From contig NAVB01000346.1 of the NCBI GenBank assembly GCA_002179805.1, forward strand, positions 1 through 11,810: DNA of 11,810 nucleotides, given 5' to 3'. This DNA comes from Acanthamoeba lenticulata (lineage: Eukaryota > Discosea > Longamoebia > Acanthamoebidae). Shown one piece after another: positions 1-8,541 of this stretch; position 1 is the first letter of the stretch, and the number at the start of each line of letters is the position of its first letter. Below the pieces are notes generated by a model. It made no database searches. It was not told where the DNA came from and was given only the letters and a program-made list of their open reading frames with translations. The translations under genes were made by a program, and so were the position numbers.

Positions 1-391
1 GAGAAGGTATTTTGTAGGCTCGCGCTGGTGCCTCGGCTCAGCGCCTGAACGACCCACCATTGCTCCCTTTACCTCCCTTTTAGGTTCTTTACTCCAACGA
101 CCGATTGGCCGCGGACGATGCCGTGAGCGAGGCTGAAAAGGCCCGCAAGCTTGAGACCGAACGAGACAAAGAGCAAAAGAGGATCAGGTGCGACCCGACT
201 GTTACAAGCTGGGTGCGGCCTGTTCCTTCTCACGCCACTTCTTCTTTCTTTCTCTCAGCAACGAGGCCAAGATCAAAGCTATCCAAGCGAAGCTGGCAAT
301 GATGAAGCGCGAGGAAGGTGGGTCGGAGAAGGGCAAGCAGCCGTCTTCCTACAGCACGCGCCATCCAAGCCTCCGGGACAGACCCTACTGA
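1..391 (+). CDS. 3' end of a coiled-coil protein gene (partial)
   Basis: Seen: coding pieces 1-6, 84-187 and 259-391 (TGA at 389-391), separated by introns 7-83 (77 bp, phase 0) and 188-258 (71 bp, phase 2) with GT..AG ends and pyrimidine-rich 3' parts. The joined tail is about 80 residues, starting EKVLYSNDRLAADD. It is very rich in Lys, Glu, Arg and Ala, with runs such as KARKLETERDKEQKR and KIKAIQAKLAMMKREE, as expected for a continuous helix or coiled coil. It ends in a polar Ser/Gly/Arg tail (SYSTRHPSLRDRPY). The gene starts outside the window, so domain content upstream is unknown. I do not recognise the family. The 3' UTR carries AATAAA at 543-548. The frame is supported by two phase-consistent introns; the identity is not. 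Confidence 0.6.
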
Positions 392-542
392 GCCTCAGGG
401 TGATCGTGTATCTGTACATAAAGTGATTTTTCATGCTATTTTCTTAGTATTTTCTGGTGCGCCACCTGAACGAATTTCTGGCAGAACTTCATTCAGTTAC
501 CCCTCTCCCGTAGCCACGCAGAGCGCCAGCAGCTAGGACGAA

Positions 543-548
543 AATAAA
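543..548 (+). terminator. poly(A) signal AATAAA
   Basis: Canonical AATAAA about 150 bp after the TGA at 389-391, suitably placed to end the transcript of the upstream coiled-coil gene. Confidence 0.55.
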
Positions 549-590
549 CTGAAAGCGATGGGACAGGATGATAGACGGAAGAGTTGAGTG

Positions 591-622
591 GGTCAACCAA
601 GGCTTTTCACCACCGGTTGACC
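591..622. repeat. 8-bp inverted repeat, possible regulatory site
   Basis: GGTCAACC at 591-598 is the exact reverse complement of GGTTGACC at 615-622, with a 16-bp spacer. It lies about 145-175 bp upstream of the ATG at 765, in promoter territory. It could bind a dimeric factor or be chance; no known factor is assigned. Confidence 0.35.
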
Positions 623-764
623 ACGGGCCAGCGAAGCGCCTGTTTTACATTGCAGGCCACCTACAAAAAGCAACCGCCGAATCGGAAACGCCACAACTAC
701 AACCCACCCATCAAGTGTTCGCAACGCACCACCACCTACCCTTACTACCACCCTCGCCACCAAC

Positions 765-1426
765 ATGGGCAACACCAACGCCAGCCCCTCTGTCGAGCAA
801 GAATTCAAGGCCGTGCTGAACTCGGAGGAGGAAGTATCCAACGAGATGCTGGCTTCTCTCATGTGGGACAGGTAACCCCTTTGCCAATTGCTCGGCCTGT
901 AGAAGACCTTGTGGCTTGTGTGCTTACACGCGTTGTGCAGCCCGCCTGAGGACCTGTTGGCTGCTCTCAAGGAAGACGACTTTGGGCTCTCTGAGTTCGT
1001 GTGGCTTGACAAGAAGGAGGAAGGAAGCAATAACTGCCATGACCGATCCCAACTGCCAAACGACGAAGCCAGAGCCAAGCGACTTGCTGAGATACGGAAG
1101 CGAGTTGAAGAAGAGGTGGCCAGGCGTCGAGCCGAGATGGCGCAACAGGAGGAGGCTGCCGAAAAGCGTAAGCAACTGGAGCTGAAGAGCGAGGCTGGCC
1201 TTGTTCCACTATGTGCCCACTGCAAGGCGCCCGTGACCAAAGGTAGCGTGTATTGCTGGTCAATCGCTTTTACGTTTTTTCCTCCCATTCTGACCCCTGT
1301 TTGGCAGGCAATACACTGCAAGGGAAGGTCTACTGCAAGGCCCATAACGCCCAGCTGCTGAAGGCTCGAGCTCTCGAGCAGAAGGCTAAGCACCACAAGC
1401 CTCGTAACAACAAGAAGAGTCACTAG
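765..1426 (+). CDS. Small protein with a half-LIM zinc finger and myristoylation-type N-terminus
   Basis: Three exons: 765-871, 941-1242 and 1308-1426 (TAG 1424-1426). The introns are 69 and 65 bp, and the phases join cleanly to a 175-residue protein. The N-terminus MGNTNASPS has Gly2 and a small residue at position 6, compatible with N-myristoylation. Residues about 70-120 are a charged Arg/Glu/Lys/Gln helix (RLAEIRKRVEEEVARRRAEM), probably a coiled coil. Near residues 126-150 comes C-x2-C-x15-C-x2-H ending GKVYCKAH, which matches one zinc-binding half of a LIM domain; no second half follows. The C-terminus is basic (KHHKPRNNKKSH). I infer a membrane-associated adaptor. The exact family is not recognised, and the finger alone could be another treble-clef type. 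The gene converges on the methyltransferase on the other strand, with 147 bp between stop codons. Confidence 0.75.
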
Positions 1427-1573
1427 TAAGAGCAGTTATGCAGTCGTACATAAACATTTTTTACACAGGCGCTGTAGTGGCCCTTGTTTCACCAGTCGGA
1501 AACAGAACTTTATTCAAATGGGATTGATGGTTCAGTTCCTTGCAACCCACCAGCTTTACAGCAAGCCGAAGAA
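1427..1573. other. Convergent 3' ends of two genes
   Basis: This 147-bp gap separates the stop codons of two convergent genes. It carries a CATAAA variant at 1449-1454 that could end the plus-strand transcript and a canonical AATAAA for the minus strand at 1514-1509. The two 3' UTRs are probably close or overlapping. Confidence 0.5.
1509..1514 (-). terminator. poly(A) signal AATAAA for the first O-methyltransferase gene
   Basis: TTTATT on the plus strand reads AATAAA on the minus strand, 60 bp beyond the methyltransferase stop codon at 1576-1574. Confidence 0.6.
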
Positions 1574-3185
1574 TCAAGGCTGCGTGCGGCCGTCCATGAT
1601 GTGGTAAATGCCACGAGTGGGAGTGGAACTTGTCAGAGAGAGGTCCGCCGTTGCGAAGAGCTGCTCAAATTGCTGGTCGGTACGCTCCTTGCCGTCGAGC
1701 ATCACCATCATGTGCAAGTCTTGCACCTCCACGCTAAGTGGAATCAGGTTGGAATGCTCGCCCTCTGGGGGCATCACGTTCTCTATGACCACGATGCGGC
1801 TGTGCGACTTCATCATACGTCTGTTCACCTGGGCGGATCAGAGAGGCTGGAAGCACAGATGCCCACGAAGGAGAGCGTCACCTGATATTCTTGAGGATGA
1901 GTGCCGCTTGGTCATCATTCCAGTCATGTAGCACCATGCGGAGCACGAAGATGTCGGCCTGCGGGATGCGGTCAAGGAAGCTTCCTGTTTGGGATGGGAA
2001 CATCAGGAAAACAGTGAACCGTGCCGGTATGGGCAAACGCACCTGCGACGAAAGTAACACGATCCCGCAGTGGGTCATGGGCCCACTTCGTTCGTGCCTT
2101 TGTGATCACCGAGTCCATATCATAGAGAACGCCCTTCACCTGGGGCGATGGAAGGTGCTCCAGCAGAAGGTGCAGCACCGTTCCGAGACCTGTAGCACCA
2201 TCAGTCAACGTGCAGTGCCAAGGGAGAGCTTGCACAGCCTCCACGTACCTCCTCCCACGTCCACAATTGTGACTTCGTCATCCCCCTTTTCCCGCTGCAC
2301 TTGCGAAACGAGGACCTGCCAATCGAAGTCTTGCACAATCGGCGGAGTGGTGATGGCCAGCGTTTGCACCAGCATTCGTTGGAAATACTCCAATTCTGAG
2401 TCGAAGTGCACACAGGTCAGCCACTCGAGAAAGAACACACAACTGCGGAGAGATAGGCGGGGTACCCTGATGGTGCTCGCGCTGGTTGTAGTACGCCCAA
2501 AGGTCCCGGCCTCCGTTGGTGTGATCAAAGGCGGTCTCGCCTGTCAGAAGCATGTGCGAGAGTCCGTTCCATCCTTCGTACTGGGCCATGCCAAAGCACA
2601 TGATGCTTGCCCGCACGCTCTGCGGATGGTCCTTGCGCAGGAGCAGGCTCATCGGTGAGTGCCCAAAGCGACGCCCGGGATGCTCTTCGAAGACGCCGAT
2701 GGAGGACAGCAGGCGAAGGAAGCGATACACTAACTCCTCGTCTGGTGCGCGCAGTTCTTCGGCGAGCTCGGCCGCTGTAGGCCACTGCCCTCACGCACCT
2801 CATGAGGGAGGGCCAGAGACGTTGTGGAGAGGGAATGGAGAGGTACCTGGTGCAAAGGATCGCTGAGTTGAATGGGAATGATGTCGGCCAGGCTGAGGTT
2901 GGCCGCAGCGAAGATGGCGCGGTTGTGCACAAACTTGAAGTGGATCTCAAGCAGGCGGAGTTGGGGAGGCAAGCAGGCATCGCGCAGGCTTTGGAGCCAT
3001 CCCAACGCACTGTTGAGCATACGGACCACCCATCGTGGGGGTAGCCACAACGTGGGGGAGGCCGACTCCCGCCAGGGGTGGGGCGCGCCAACGGCAACTG
3101 ACGGCAAGGAGGAAGAGGATGGGGCCGAGATGATCATCACGGCCAACGCCGCGACGAAAAGCGCAGCGAGGTGAAGGACGCGCAT
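1574..3185 (-). CDS. Membrane-targeted SAM-dependent O-methyltransferase (COMT/ASMT-like), copy 1
   Basis: Six exons on the minus strand: 3185-2847, 2784-2466, 2395-2249, 2189-2043, 1984-1882 and 1820-1574 (TGA). Introns are 58-70 bp. Joined length is 433 residues, a little longer than the 350-400 usual for the family because of an N-terminal extension. That extension starts MRVLHLAALFVAALAVMII, a signal peptide or anchor, which is unusual for these normally cytosolic enzymes. Next come a helical dimerisation-like region with a winged-helix segment (about 70-165), then the Rossmann methyltransferase domain. SAM motif I is VDVGGGLGT near 264-272. The HDW motif has His337 as the predicted general base, supported by Glu365 and Glu397 (GKERT). 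The family transfers a methyl group from SAM to a small-molecule hydroxyl, often a phenolic or indole. The substrate here is unknown. A paralogue lies at 6690-8508. The start was chosen because the signal-like segment begins there. Confidence 0.85.
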
Positions 3186-3403
3186 CTTGAGGTGTTCTGT
3201 GTTGCGCTTGCAGAGAGTAGGCACTGGCCAAGCGAAGCGACAGCCGTCTTGTGGGTGCCGCGGACGGTTTACAAAACAGGTCTCTGGATTTTCCTTCAAA
3301 TAATTTAGCCAATCATTGATTGCGACCCGTCTTTTATCAAAGAATATTCATTTCACAAAATAATGGTGTTGATACAAAGATGTCTCAAATGGAAGGAAGA
3401 GAG
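3186..3403. other. Promoter of methyltransferase copy 1 and 3' end of the glycoside hydrolase gene
   Basis: The 218-bp head-to-tail gap lies between the glycoside hydrolase stop (3404) and the methyltransferase ATG (3185), both on the minus strand. It is A/T-rich at 3285-3365. It contains the near-perfect palindrome CAATCA-T-TGATTG at 3310-3322, which also provides CCAAT-type sequence about 125 bp upstream of the ATG. I see no canonical AATAAA for the hydrolase gene and no clear TATA box. Confidence 0.45.
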
Positions 3404-6341
3404 CTAGCAGGTAGCCTTTGCGCCTCCTGCTTGCGTGTACGAAACCGACTGCACGTACATCGCATCGCTCACCTTGGGCGTTATGCCCGTGGCCGACACG
3501 TACAGGTTGATGGCCATCGTCGCGTTGGGCAGTCCGGCCAGCGCCGTGGTAGCGTTGTACGAACCGATGAGGGAACCGCCAGCATAAACGGCAAAGAAGG
3601 TGGGCATGTAATGGATGGTGTAGTTGTAGAAGCCTGAAGACGGGTTGCCCATGGAGAGAGCGCCGAACCACTTGAGGTACTTGTACGTCCCGTCGTTGTT
3701 GTAGTCCAGAGTGCCGCCATTCGACCCGTTCTGGTTGGCGCGGATGCGGAGCGTGATGGCGTCACCGCTGCCGCTGTTCAGCTGCTCAAACACAACAGTC
3801 GCACGCACGTGAGAAAGAGTTACGCATAAGAAAGTGAGCAGACAACGACGACTTCGTACCGCGAACTGAGACGTGAAGCCGGTGGTGGCGGGCGCCTTGA
3901 AGAAGGCCGTGTAGACGCCGAAGCCATAGGCCGATGACTGCGTGGCCACGAAGCCAGCCGAGAAGTTCTTGCCGCTGCAGGGCGCCGCCGTCGTGCAAGG
4001 AGCGATCGACAGCTTAAGCTGGTTGGACGAGACCGACACCTGGCTCGGCACGGAGGCCTCGCTGCCGCTCGAGGTCGAGGTAACCGCTTTCCACACGGTG
4101 GTGTTGAGCGACGTGCCGAACGACGTCACCTTCAGTTGAGCTGATGTGTTGTTGTTCGAGTTGATAAGCGAGCAGTTCTCAGGGGCGAAGGTGGAGAGGC
4201 GCGCGACGTACAATTGTCAGTGCTGCAGTCAGCGCCCTTGAAACCAGTGTCGCACGTGCACATGCCGGTCTTGGTATTGCAGCAGCCGTGGCCGGAGCAG
4301 CCGTTCAGGCACGGCAACGTAGCTAAGAAGAGGGAAAAGGAATCAGTATTTCGGTCCGATCAGAGAGAGAGAGAGAGAGAGCTCTCTTCGTGAGCTGTGG
4401 CGACAGGCTCGTACTGTAGCACTTGGCGGCCTTCAGGCCCGTGGTGGAGCTCTCGTGCAAGGTGGAAAGCGTGGGGATGGTCGCCGCCATCTGGTTAGTC
4501 AGCACCGTGTAGGTCTCATCTACATAGAAATGAAAACGCGTTTTAGATTGGTGCACAGAGGGACTCTAGTTCTGGTGCTGGAGGAATGACATTCATATCT
4601 TTGGCCACCAGATGGTGCGTACCATTGACATTTACAAGACCGAAGTTGGAGTTCTCGCCGTCGGGGTTACGACCTTCGGCGGGCTGGTCGACCCACTGGA
4701 ACCAGTGGAAGCCGACCAGAGCCGGGTGCGGAGCGAGACCCGTGGTGTAGTTCTTGTAGCCCTGAGCACGCTGGGTCTGAGTGGCGACGGTGAGGCCGGC
4801 TCCCTTGGTGTTGGGAAGTTTCGAATCCTGGCGTTGTTGTTGTTGTTGTTGTTTGGTGAGCAGGCGTGTTTGATGAAGATCCGTGGAGGTGAGAACGTCA
4901 AGCGTACATTGGCCTTATAGGCAAACTCACCAATGATAATGGGCTTGTTGGTGGCATTGTAGATGGCGGTAATGCGCGACAAGGGCGGACCCCTGGGCTC
5001 GCTGGTCCCGGGGTAGGAGTTGATCGAGATCACGTCGTTCCACTCCCCTGCGGCCTTGAGCACGGCATCGATCGGCTTGCCCACGAAACGGGCGCCCATG
5101 ACCAGGTGGTACGGGTCAATCTTACGGATGGCTGTGATCACGACCATGACGAGATAAGAAAAGCGGTCCTTCCCCGTCTACCCAAGAACGGGGCCATACC
5201 GGAGACGGTGACGTTGAAGAATTTGCTGGAGGCGATGTAGGCAAAGTCATTCGAGTCGTTCGTGTGCGCAGCTGAGGCATTGGGACGGGTCTTGATGGCA
5301 TCGAAGCTCGCGTAGGTCGTGTTCCTGTGGGCGACCGTCACTGGATAAGCAAAGAATTTGAGAGAGATACCACCATGCGATTTACGTACCAGGCCTTGTT
5401 GAGCGCGGCGATGGTTGAGTACTTCGTCTTCAGGAACGTCACGGCACGGACGCGACCGGGCGAAGTCAGGTTAAGCGAGATGAGCATGTTGTCCAGAATG
5501 CTGCCCGACAAACGCCAGTCATCACCCCACCACATCTGTGCGTTTCACCAATCGGTCAGCAAACACATGTGCATTGCCAAGGTTGGACTTGAGGCACCTC
5601 GTTGTCGAGGAAGTAGCCGATCAAGAGCGGATCGCCGCGGTAGGGAGCGCATCCGGCCAAGACGAGGCTGTTCACGCGGGTCTCCCACGCCGGGTCGAAG
5701 ACGTCGGGGAACATGCCCCTGGCCCATGTGTCAAAGTCCTTGCCCAGACCGAGGGCGCGCGTGTAGGGCATGCCCTTGGTGATGGCCATCGAGTCGCACC
5801 AGGCGCCCAGCGTGTTGAGCTTCCACGAGAAGATCCGTGACACAGCCGAGTCGGCCCACGCCGACTGGCTGCCAAACTTTTTGGTCACAGCGTTGTTGTA
5901 AGGTCTTCCTCCTGCATCGAGGTAACACTAAGGATGAGTTCGGTCCTGAACAAGTTTTGGCATCAAAGAAGTTGGGATCGTCGTCGTGCGCACCAGTGCT
6001 GTTGCTGTCACCGCCGTAGTTGACGACGTCGACGCCGTTGGAGAAGAAGCGCGTCCCGTTGGGATCGATGAACCACCAGGCGCCCTGGGCTGACTTGCCC
6101 ACCGAGAAGAAGCACCGAGCGGGGTAGCCAAAGTTGACCGCATCTCCTGGAGCAGAGCACAAACAAAAGCCACCGCATCCAAGTTGTGCATCAAACACCG
6201 AGATTACCGTAGAGTGAGATCGATAATAAGAGGAACAACTGGAGGGCAAAGGGCAGTGATTCTAGTAGCGGTACCAGAGGAGACGAAGAAGGCGGCGACC
6301 GTGAGGAGAAGAAGCCCTGCGATGAGGCTGCAGCGCGGCAT
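3404..6341 (-). CDS. Secreted agarase-like glycoside hydrolase with EGF-like and degenerate GH16-like domains
   Basis: Eleven exons: 6341-6275, 6146-5994, 5911-5598, 5535-5390, 5324-5200, 5131-4908, 4827-4623, 4519-4415, 4322-4212, 4140-3860 and 3781-3404 (TAG). The protein is 702 residues. A signal peptide ([20 protein letters not shown]) leads into a TIM-barrel hydrolase (about 24-430) with [19 protein letters not shown] (44-62), [14 protein letters not shown] with Glu178 as likely acid/base, IIIGEFAY with Glu337 as likely nucleophile, and [13 protein letters not shown] (384-396). This pattern fits GH50-like beta-agarases of clan GH-A. A Cys-rich EGF-like module follows (about 451-479). Last is a concanavalin-like, GH16-like domain (about 485-702, [13 protein letters not shown]). 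Where GH16 enzymes carry the acidic ExDxxE motif this domain reads GDAITLRI, so it is probably non-catalytic and may bind sugar. Several N-glycosylation sequons are present. The exact substrate is unknown; cell-wall or algal/bacterial polysaccharide is inference. The exon 2/3 donor and the final GAGCAG acceptor are the least certain borders. Confidence 0.8.
4362..4381. repeat. (AG)10 microsatellite with flanking palindrome, in an intron
   Basis: Ten AG copies lie inside hydrolase intron 4414-4323. On the coding strand they read as a CT tract upstream of the acceptor. The repeat runs straight into CTCTCT, so AGAGAGCTCTCT at 4376-4387 is a perfect palindrome and could form a hairpin. Confidence 0.85.
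4833..4853. repeat. (GTT)7 microsatellite in an intron
   Basis: Seven GTT units (AAC on the coding strand) sit just upstream of the acceptor at 4828 in intron 4907-4828 of the hydrolase gene. If translated they would give an Asn run, but this segment falls outside the spliced frame. Confidence 0.9.
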
Positions 6342-6396
6342 GGTGTGACGCGCAGGACGCTGTGCAAAAGTGAGTAAGCAAGAACATCCTGGACAC

Positions 6397-6404
6397 TTTT
6401 AATA
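6397..6404 (-). promoter_or_regulatory. TATA-like element TATTAAAA upstream of the glycoside hydrolase
   Basis: On the minus strand TATTAAAA ends about 56 bp before the ATG at 6341-6339. This fits a TATA box with a start site roughly 30 bp downstream and a short 5' UTR. Position and sequence are the only support. Confidence 0.4.
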
Positions 6405-6594
6405 AGCAAGAAGCGCGGGGTCAACAAGCCAATGGCATTGACTCCGTCGTTGTAGTTATTCATTTTCGAGAAACTCCCTTTTGCATCGCCCAACAGGATG
6501 CACTCCGTGTGTCGTTTGTTCATATAAGAATTCTCCTTTGTTGTGCAACCAAGTCCCATTAGATCAACCGGAAGTATATGCACGAGCGTAATTG

Positions 6595-6608
6595 GCTGAG
6601 GCCTCAGC
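6595..6608. repeat. 14-bp perfect palindrome
   Basis: GCTGAGGCCTCAGC equals its own reverse complement. It lies in the gap between the hydrolase promoter and the 3' end of methyltransferase copy 2. It could be a dimeric factor site or a 3'-end hairpin. Confidence 0.5.
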
Positions 6609-6689
6609 ACATCCGGTTGCTGGCTCCAGTTGTTCCACCGTGGAAAGCCTCACTTCATTCGCGCTTCATACTATCGTGCCCCGCAACTG

Positions 6690-8508
6690 CTAGTCGGCGA
6701 CGCTGCCCTCAACGAGGTGGAAGATGCCGCGAGTGCGGGTGATGCTGTCCACCTGGAAGCCGGCCTCGTGGAAAAGCTCGCGGAATTGGGCCTCGCTGCG
6801 CTCCTTGCCATTGAGCATGACGGCCATGTGGAGATCCTGCAGCTCCACGCTCACTGGCACCTGCCGCGTGAAGCAGCCCTCCGGCTCCAACAGACTGTCG
6901 ATCACCACCACTCGCCCGTTCGGCCGCACGGCCCGTCGAATGTGCTGCAGGATGCTTACGCACACATCATCTGCGCCGGCCCAGCACGTCAGCGAGACGT
7001 CTCATTATGTTGATCCTTCAAGAGACGAGAAGGCAAATTTGGGTACCGGGCCAATCGTGCAGGATCATGCGCATGACGTAGATGTCGGCTGACGGGACTC
7101 GGTCCAGGAAGCTGCCTGCAGGCAGGAGACGGCAATCGCACTTGAGAACTCACGAGCCAAGACGAAGGGCGAGGCCTGGCGTACCGTCCTCAAAGGCGAT
7201 GCGGTCCTTGAGCGGACCTTTGGTCCACCTGTCCGCGCTCTTGGCCCTCGCAATAACGGTCGGTTGATCGAACAGGATGCCCTGCAGCACAGCGATGGTT
7301 AGATTCTTGTCTGGCTGTGCGAGAGGTGGACAGGTGGAGGTGGCTGAACCTTGGCCTGCGGCAATGCCTCGAGCACCATGGCAAGGACACCGCCAAGTCC
7401 GCCGCCCACGTCAGCCACCACGATGTCCTTCCGGCCGACATTGCGAGCGATCCGTTCCCAGTTGTAGTCCCACACCAAGGGACCCGTCATAGTGCCTAAC
7501 ACCAGCCCCGCCACCCCGTTGCTGACTTCAGTTTTAAACAAATGCACGATGAGACGTACGGGTGATCTCGTCGAACATCATTTGGAAGCTGGTGAGCTCC
7601 TCTTTGTTGCCGTCTTCGTTGTAGTACTGCCAGAGGTCCTTCCCCCCGTGCATGTGCTTGAACGCCATCTCTACGCGCAGGAGAGAGGGACGCTCAGCAT
7701 CAATAAACAAGACTGTGTATCTTTGCACAAGTCCGTTGAGGGACGCACCGCCGGTGGCGATCTGATGGTGAAGGCCGCGCCAGCCGTTGTAGTGCGATTG
7801 CGCCCAGCAGGACACGGTCGACCTAGGAGGCGTCACAAGGGTGAGTGCTCACACAACACGAAGCGGTGGGCGGCGGGACGCACCTCGCCGTGGCCGGATG
7901 GTCGGCGCGAAGGAGGGCCGATGCAGGCGTGTGCGAGAAGCGACGGCCGGGGAACTCGCGGAAGACGCCCACGGAAGCCAGCAGCCGCAAGGTGCGGTAG
8001 AGCAAGTCAGCGTCCTTCGCGCCAACTTTCTCAGCAATGGCCTCTGCCGTGGGCCAGCCTACAGCTACCACGGTATTGTTTAGAAGCCAGTAACAACGTG
8101 TAGATTGGCGGGAGAGTATGTACCGGGAACGCCAGGCGATAGGGAGAGGGGAATAGCTTCGGGTACGCCGAGACGTGTGACAGCGTGAAGAGCTTGGGTC
8201 TGCCAGTGAGCGTGTACCATCTCGACGATCTTCATCTCGGGCGGAAGCACGCGTTCCCGGAGCGCCGTGAGCGCGTTGAGCAACCAAGCGAATGCGAGCA
8301 CGATGAAACGGGGCGGCAGATGAGAAAGAGTTGGGCGAGCAACCACGCTCCCATCGCTGCTCGGCCTCGTCAGCACGACAAAGGCAACGGTCACGAGTGC
8401 GATCACGAGCGCAATCGCAAGCGCAACCACAACGAGCCACATCTCCAAGCACAAGAAGAAAAAGGGCAGGGAAACGCAGCGCATAAGTCGTATGAGGAAA
8501 CTCATCAT
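6690..8508 (-). CDS. Membrane-anchored SAM-dependent O-methyltransferase (COMT/ASMT-like), copy 2
   Basis: Eight exons: 8508-8124, 8058-7884, 7822-7749, 7670-7560, 7495-7350, 7281-7185, 7115-7047 and 6970-6690 (TAG). From the first ATG the protein is 445 residues. An in-frame ATG at 8442-8440 has a better context (GAG before it) and gives 423 residues, so the start is uncertain. Both forms keep a strong hydrophobic anchor (MWLVVVALAIALVIALVTVA). The helical/winged-helix region contains YRTLRLLASVGVF. The catalytic domain has VADVGGGLGG (275-284), HDW with His349 as predicted base, Asp377 where copy 1 has Glu365, and GKERS with Glu409. Splice choices were settled by equal-length alignment with copy 1, for example the 64-bp intron 7559-7496 rather than a 34-bp alternative. 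The cytosolic family normally lacks such an anchor. It methylates hydroxyls of small molecules; the substrate is unknown. A tRNA-like gene begins 34 bp upstream on the other strand. Confidence 0.85.
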
Positions 8509-8541
8509 TCGCCATTTATGTGTTGGTTTCAAGCGTCTCGT

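Larger units (their letters stand above)
392..764 (+). other. 3' UTR of the upstream gene and promoter region of the LIM-like gene
   Basis: This 373-bp stretch holds no convincing coding exon. It contains the 3' UTR and poly(A) signal (543-548) of the upstream gene, then about 215 bp before the ATG at 765. The second part contains an 8-bp inverted repeat (591-598 with 615-622) and a C/A-rich tract just before the start codon (about 660-764), which looks like 5' UTR. I see no clear TATA box. Minus-strand frames here are antisense shadows of the gene starting at 765. Confidence 0.6.
6342..6689. other. Promoter of the glycoside hydrolase gene and 3' flank of methyltransferase copy 2
   Basis: This 348-bp head-to-tail gap has no credible exon. 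Near the hydrolase start there is a TATA-like TATTAAAA (6404-6397, minus). A second A/T-rich element reads TTATATGA on the minus strand (about 6520-6530). A 14-bp palindrome lies at 6595-6608, about 82 bp beyond the methyltransferase stop. No canonical AATAAA for the methyltransferase was found. Confidence 0.45.

Noticed and set aside
593..1423. Long minus-strand open frame (276 codons) opposite the LIM-like gene
   Set aside because: It lies antisense to a spliced plus-strand gene with a clear zinc-finger motif and good splice phases. Its own product has no recognisable domain.
1891..2658. Plus-strand open frame of 255 codons
   Set aside because: It is antisense to four exons of methyltransferase copy 1, whose motifs (VDVGGG, HDW) are unmistakable.
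3404..4213. Single 269-codon frame as a complete protein
   Set aside because: It reads through a 78-bp stopless intron (3859-3782) and starts inside an intron of the larger hydrolase gene. Both borders have better spliced models.
6147..6274. An extra small exon inside the 128-bp first intron of the hydrolase gene
   Set aside because: Candidate borders did not give a phase compatible with the next exon, so the single longer intron was kept.
7496..7559. A 34-bp intron (7559-7526) in methyltransferase copy 2
   Set aside because: It is too short compared with all other introns here. Using the acceptor at 7496 gives a 64-bp intron and an equal-length alignment with copy 1.
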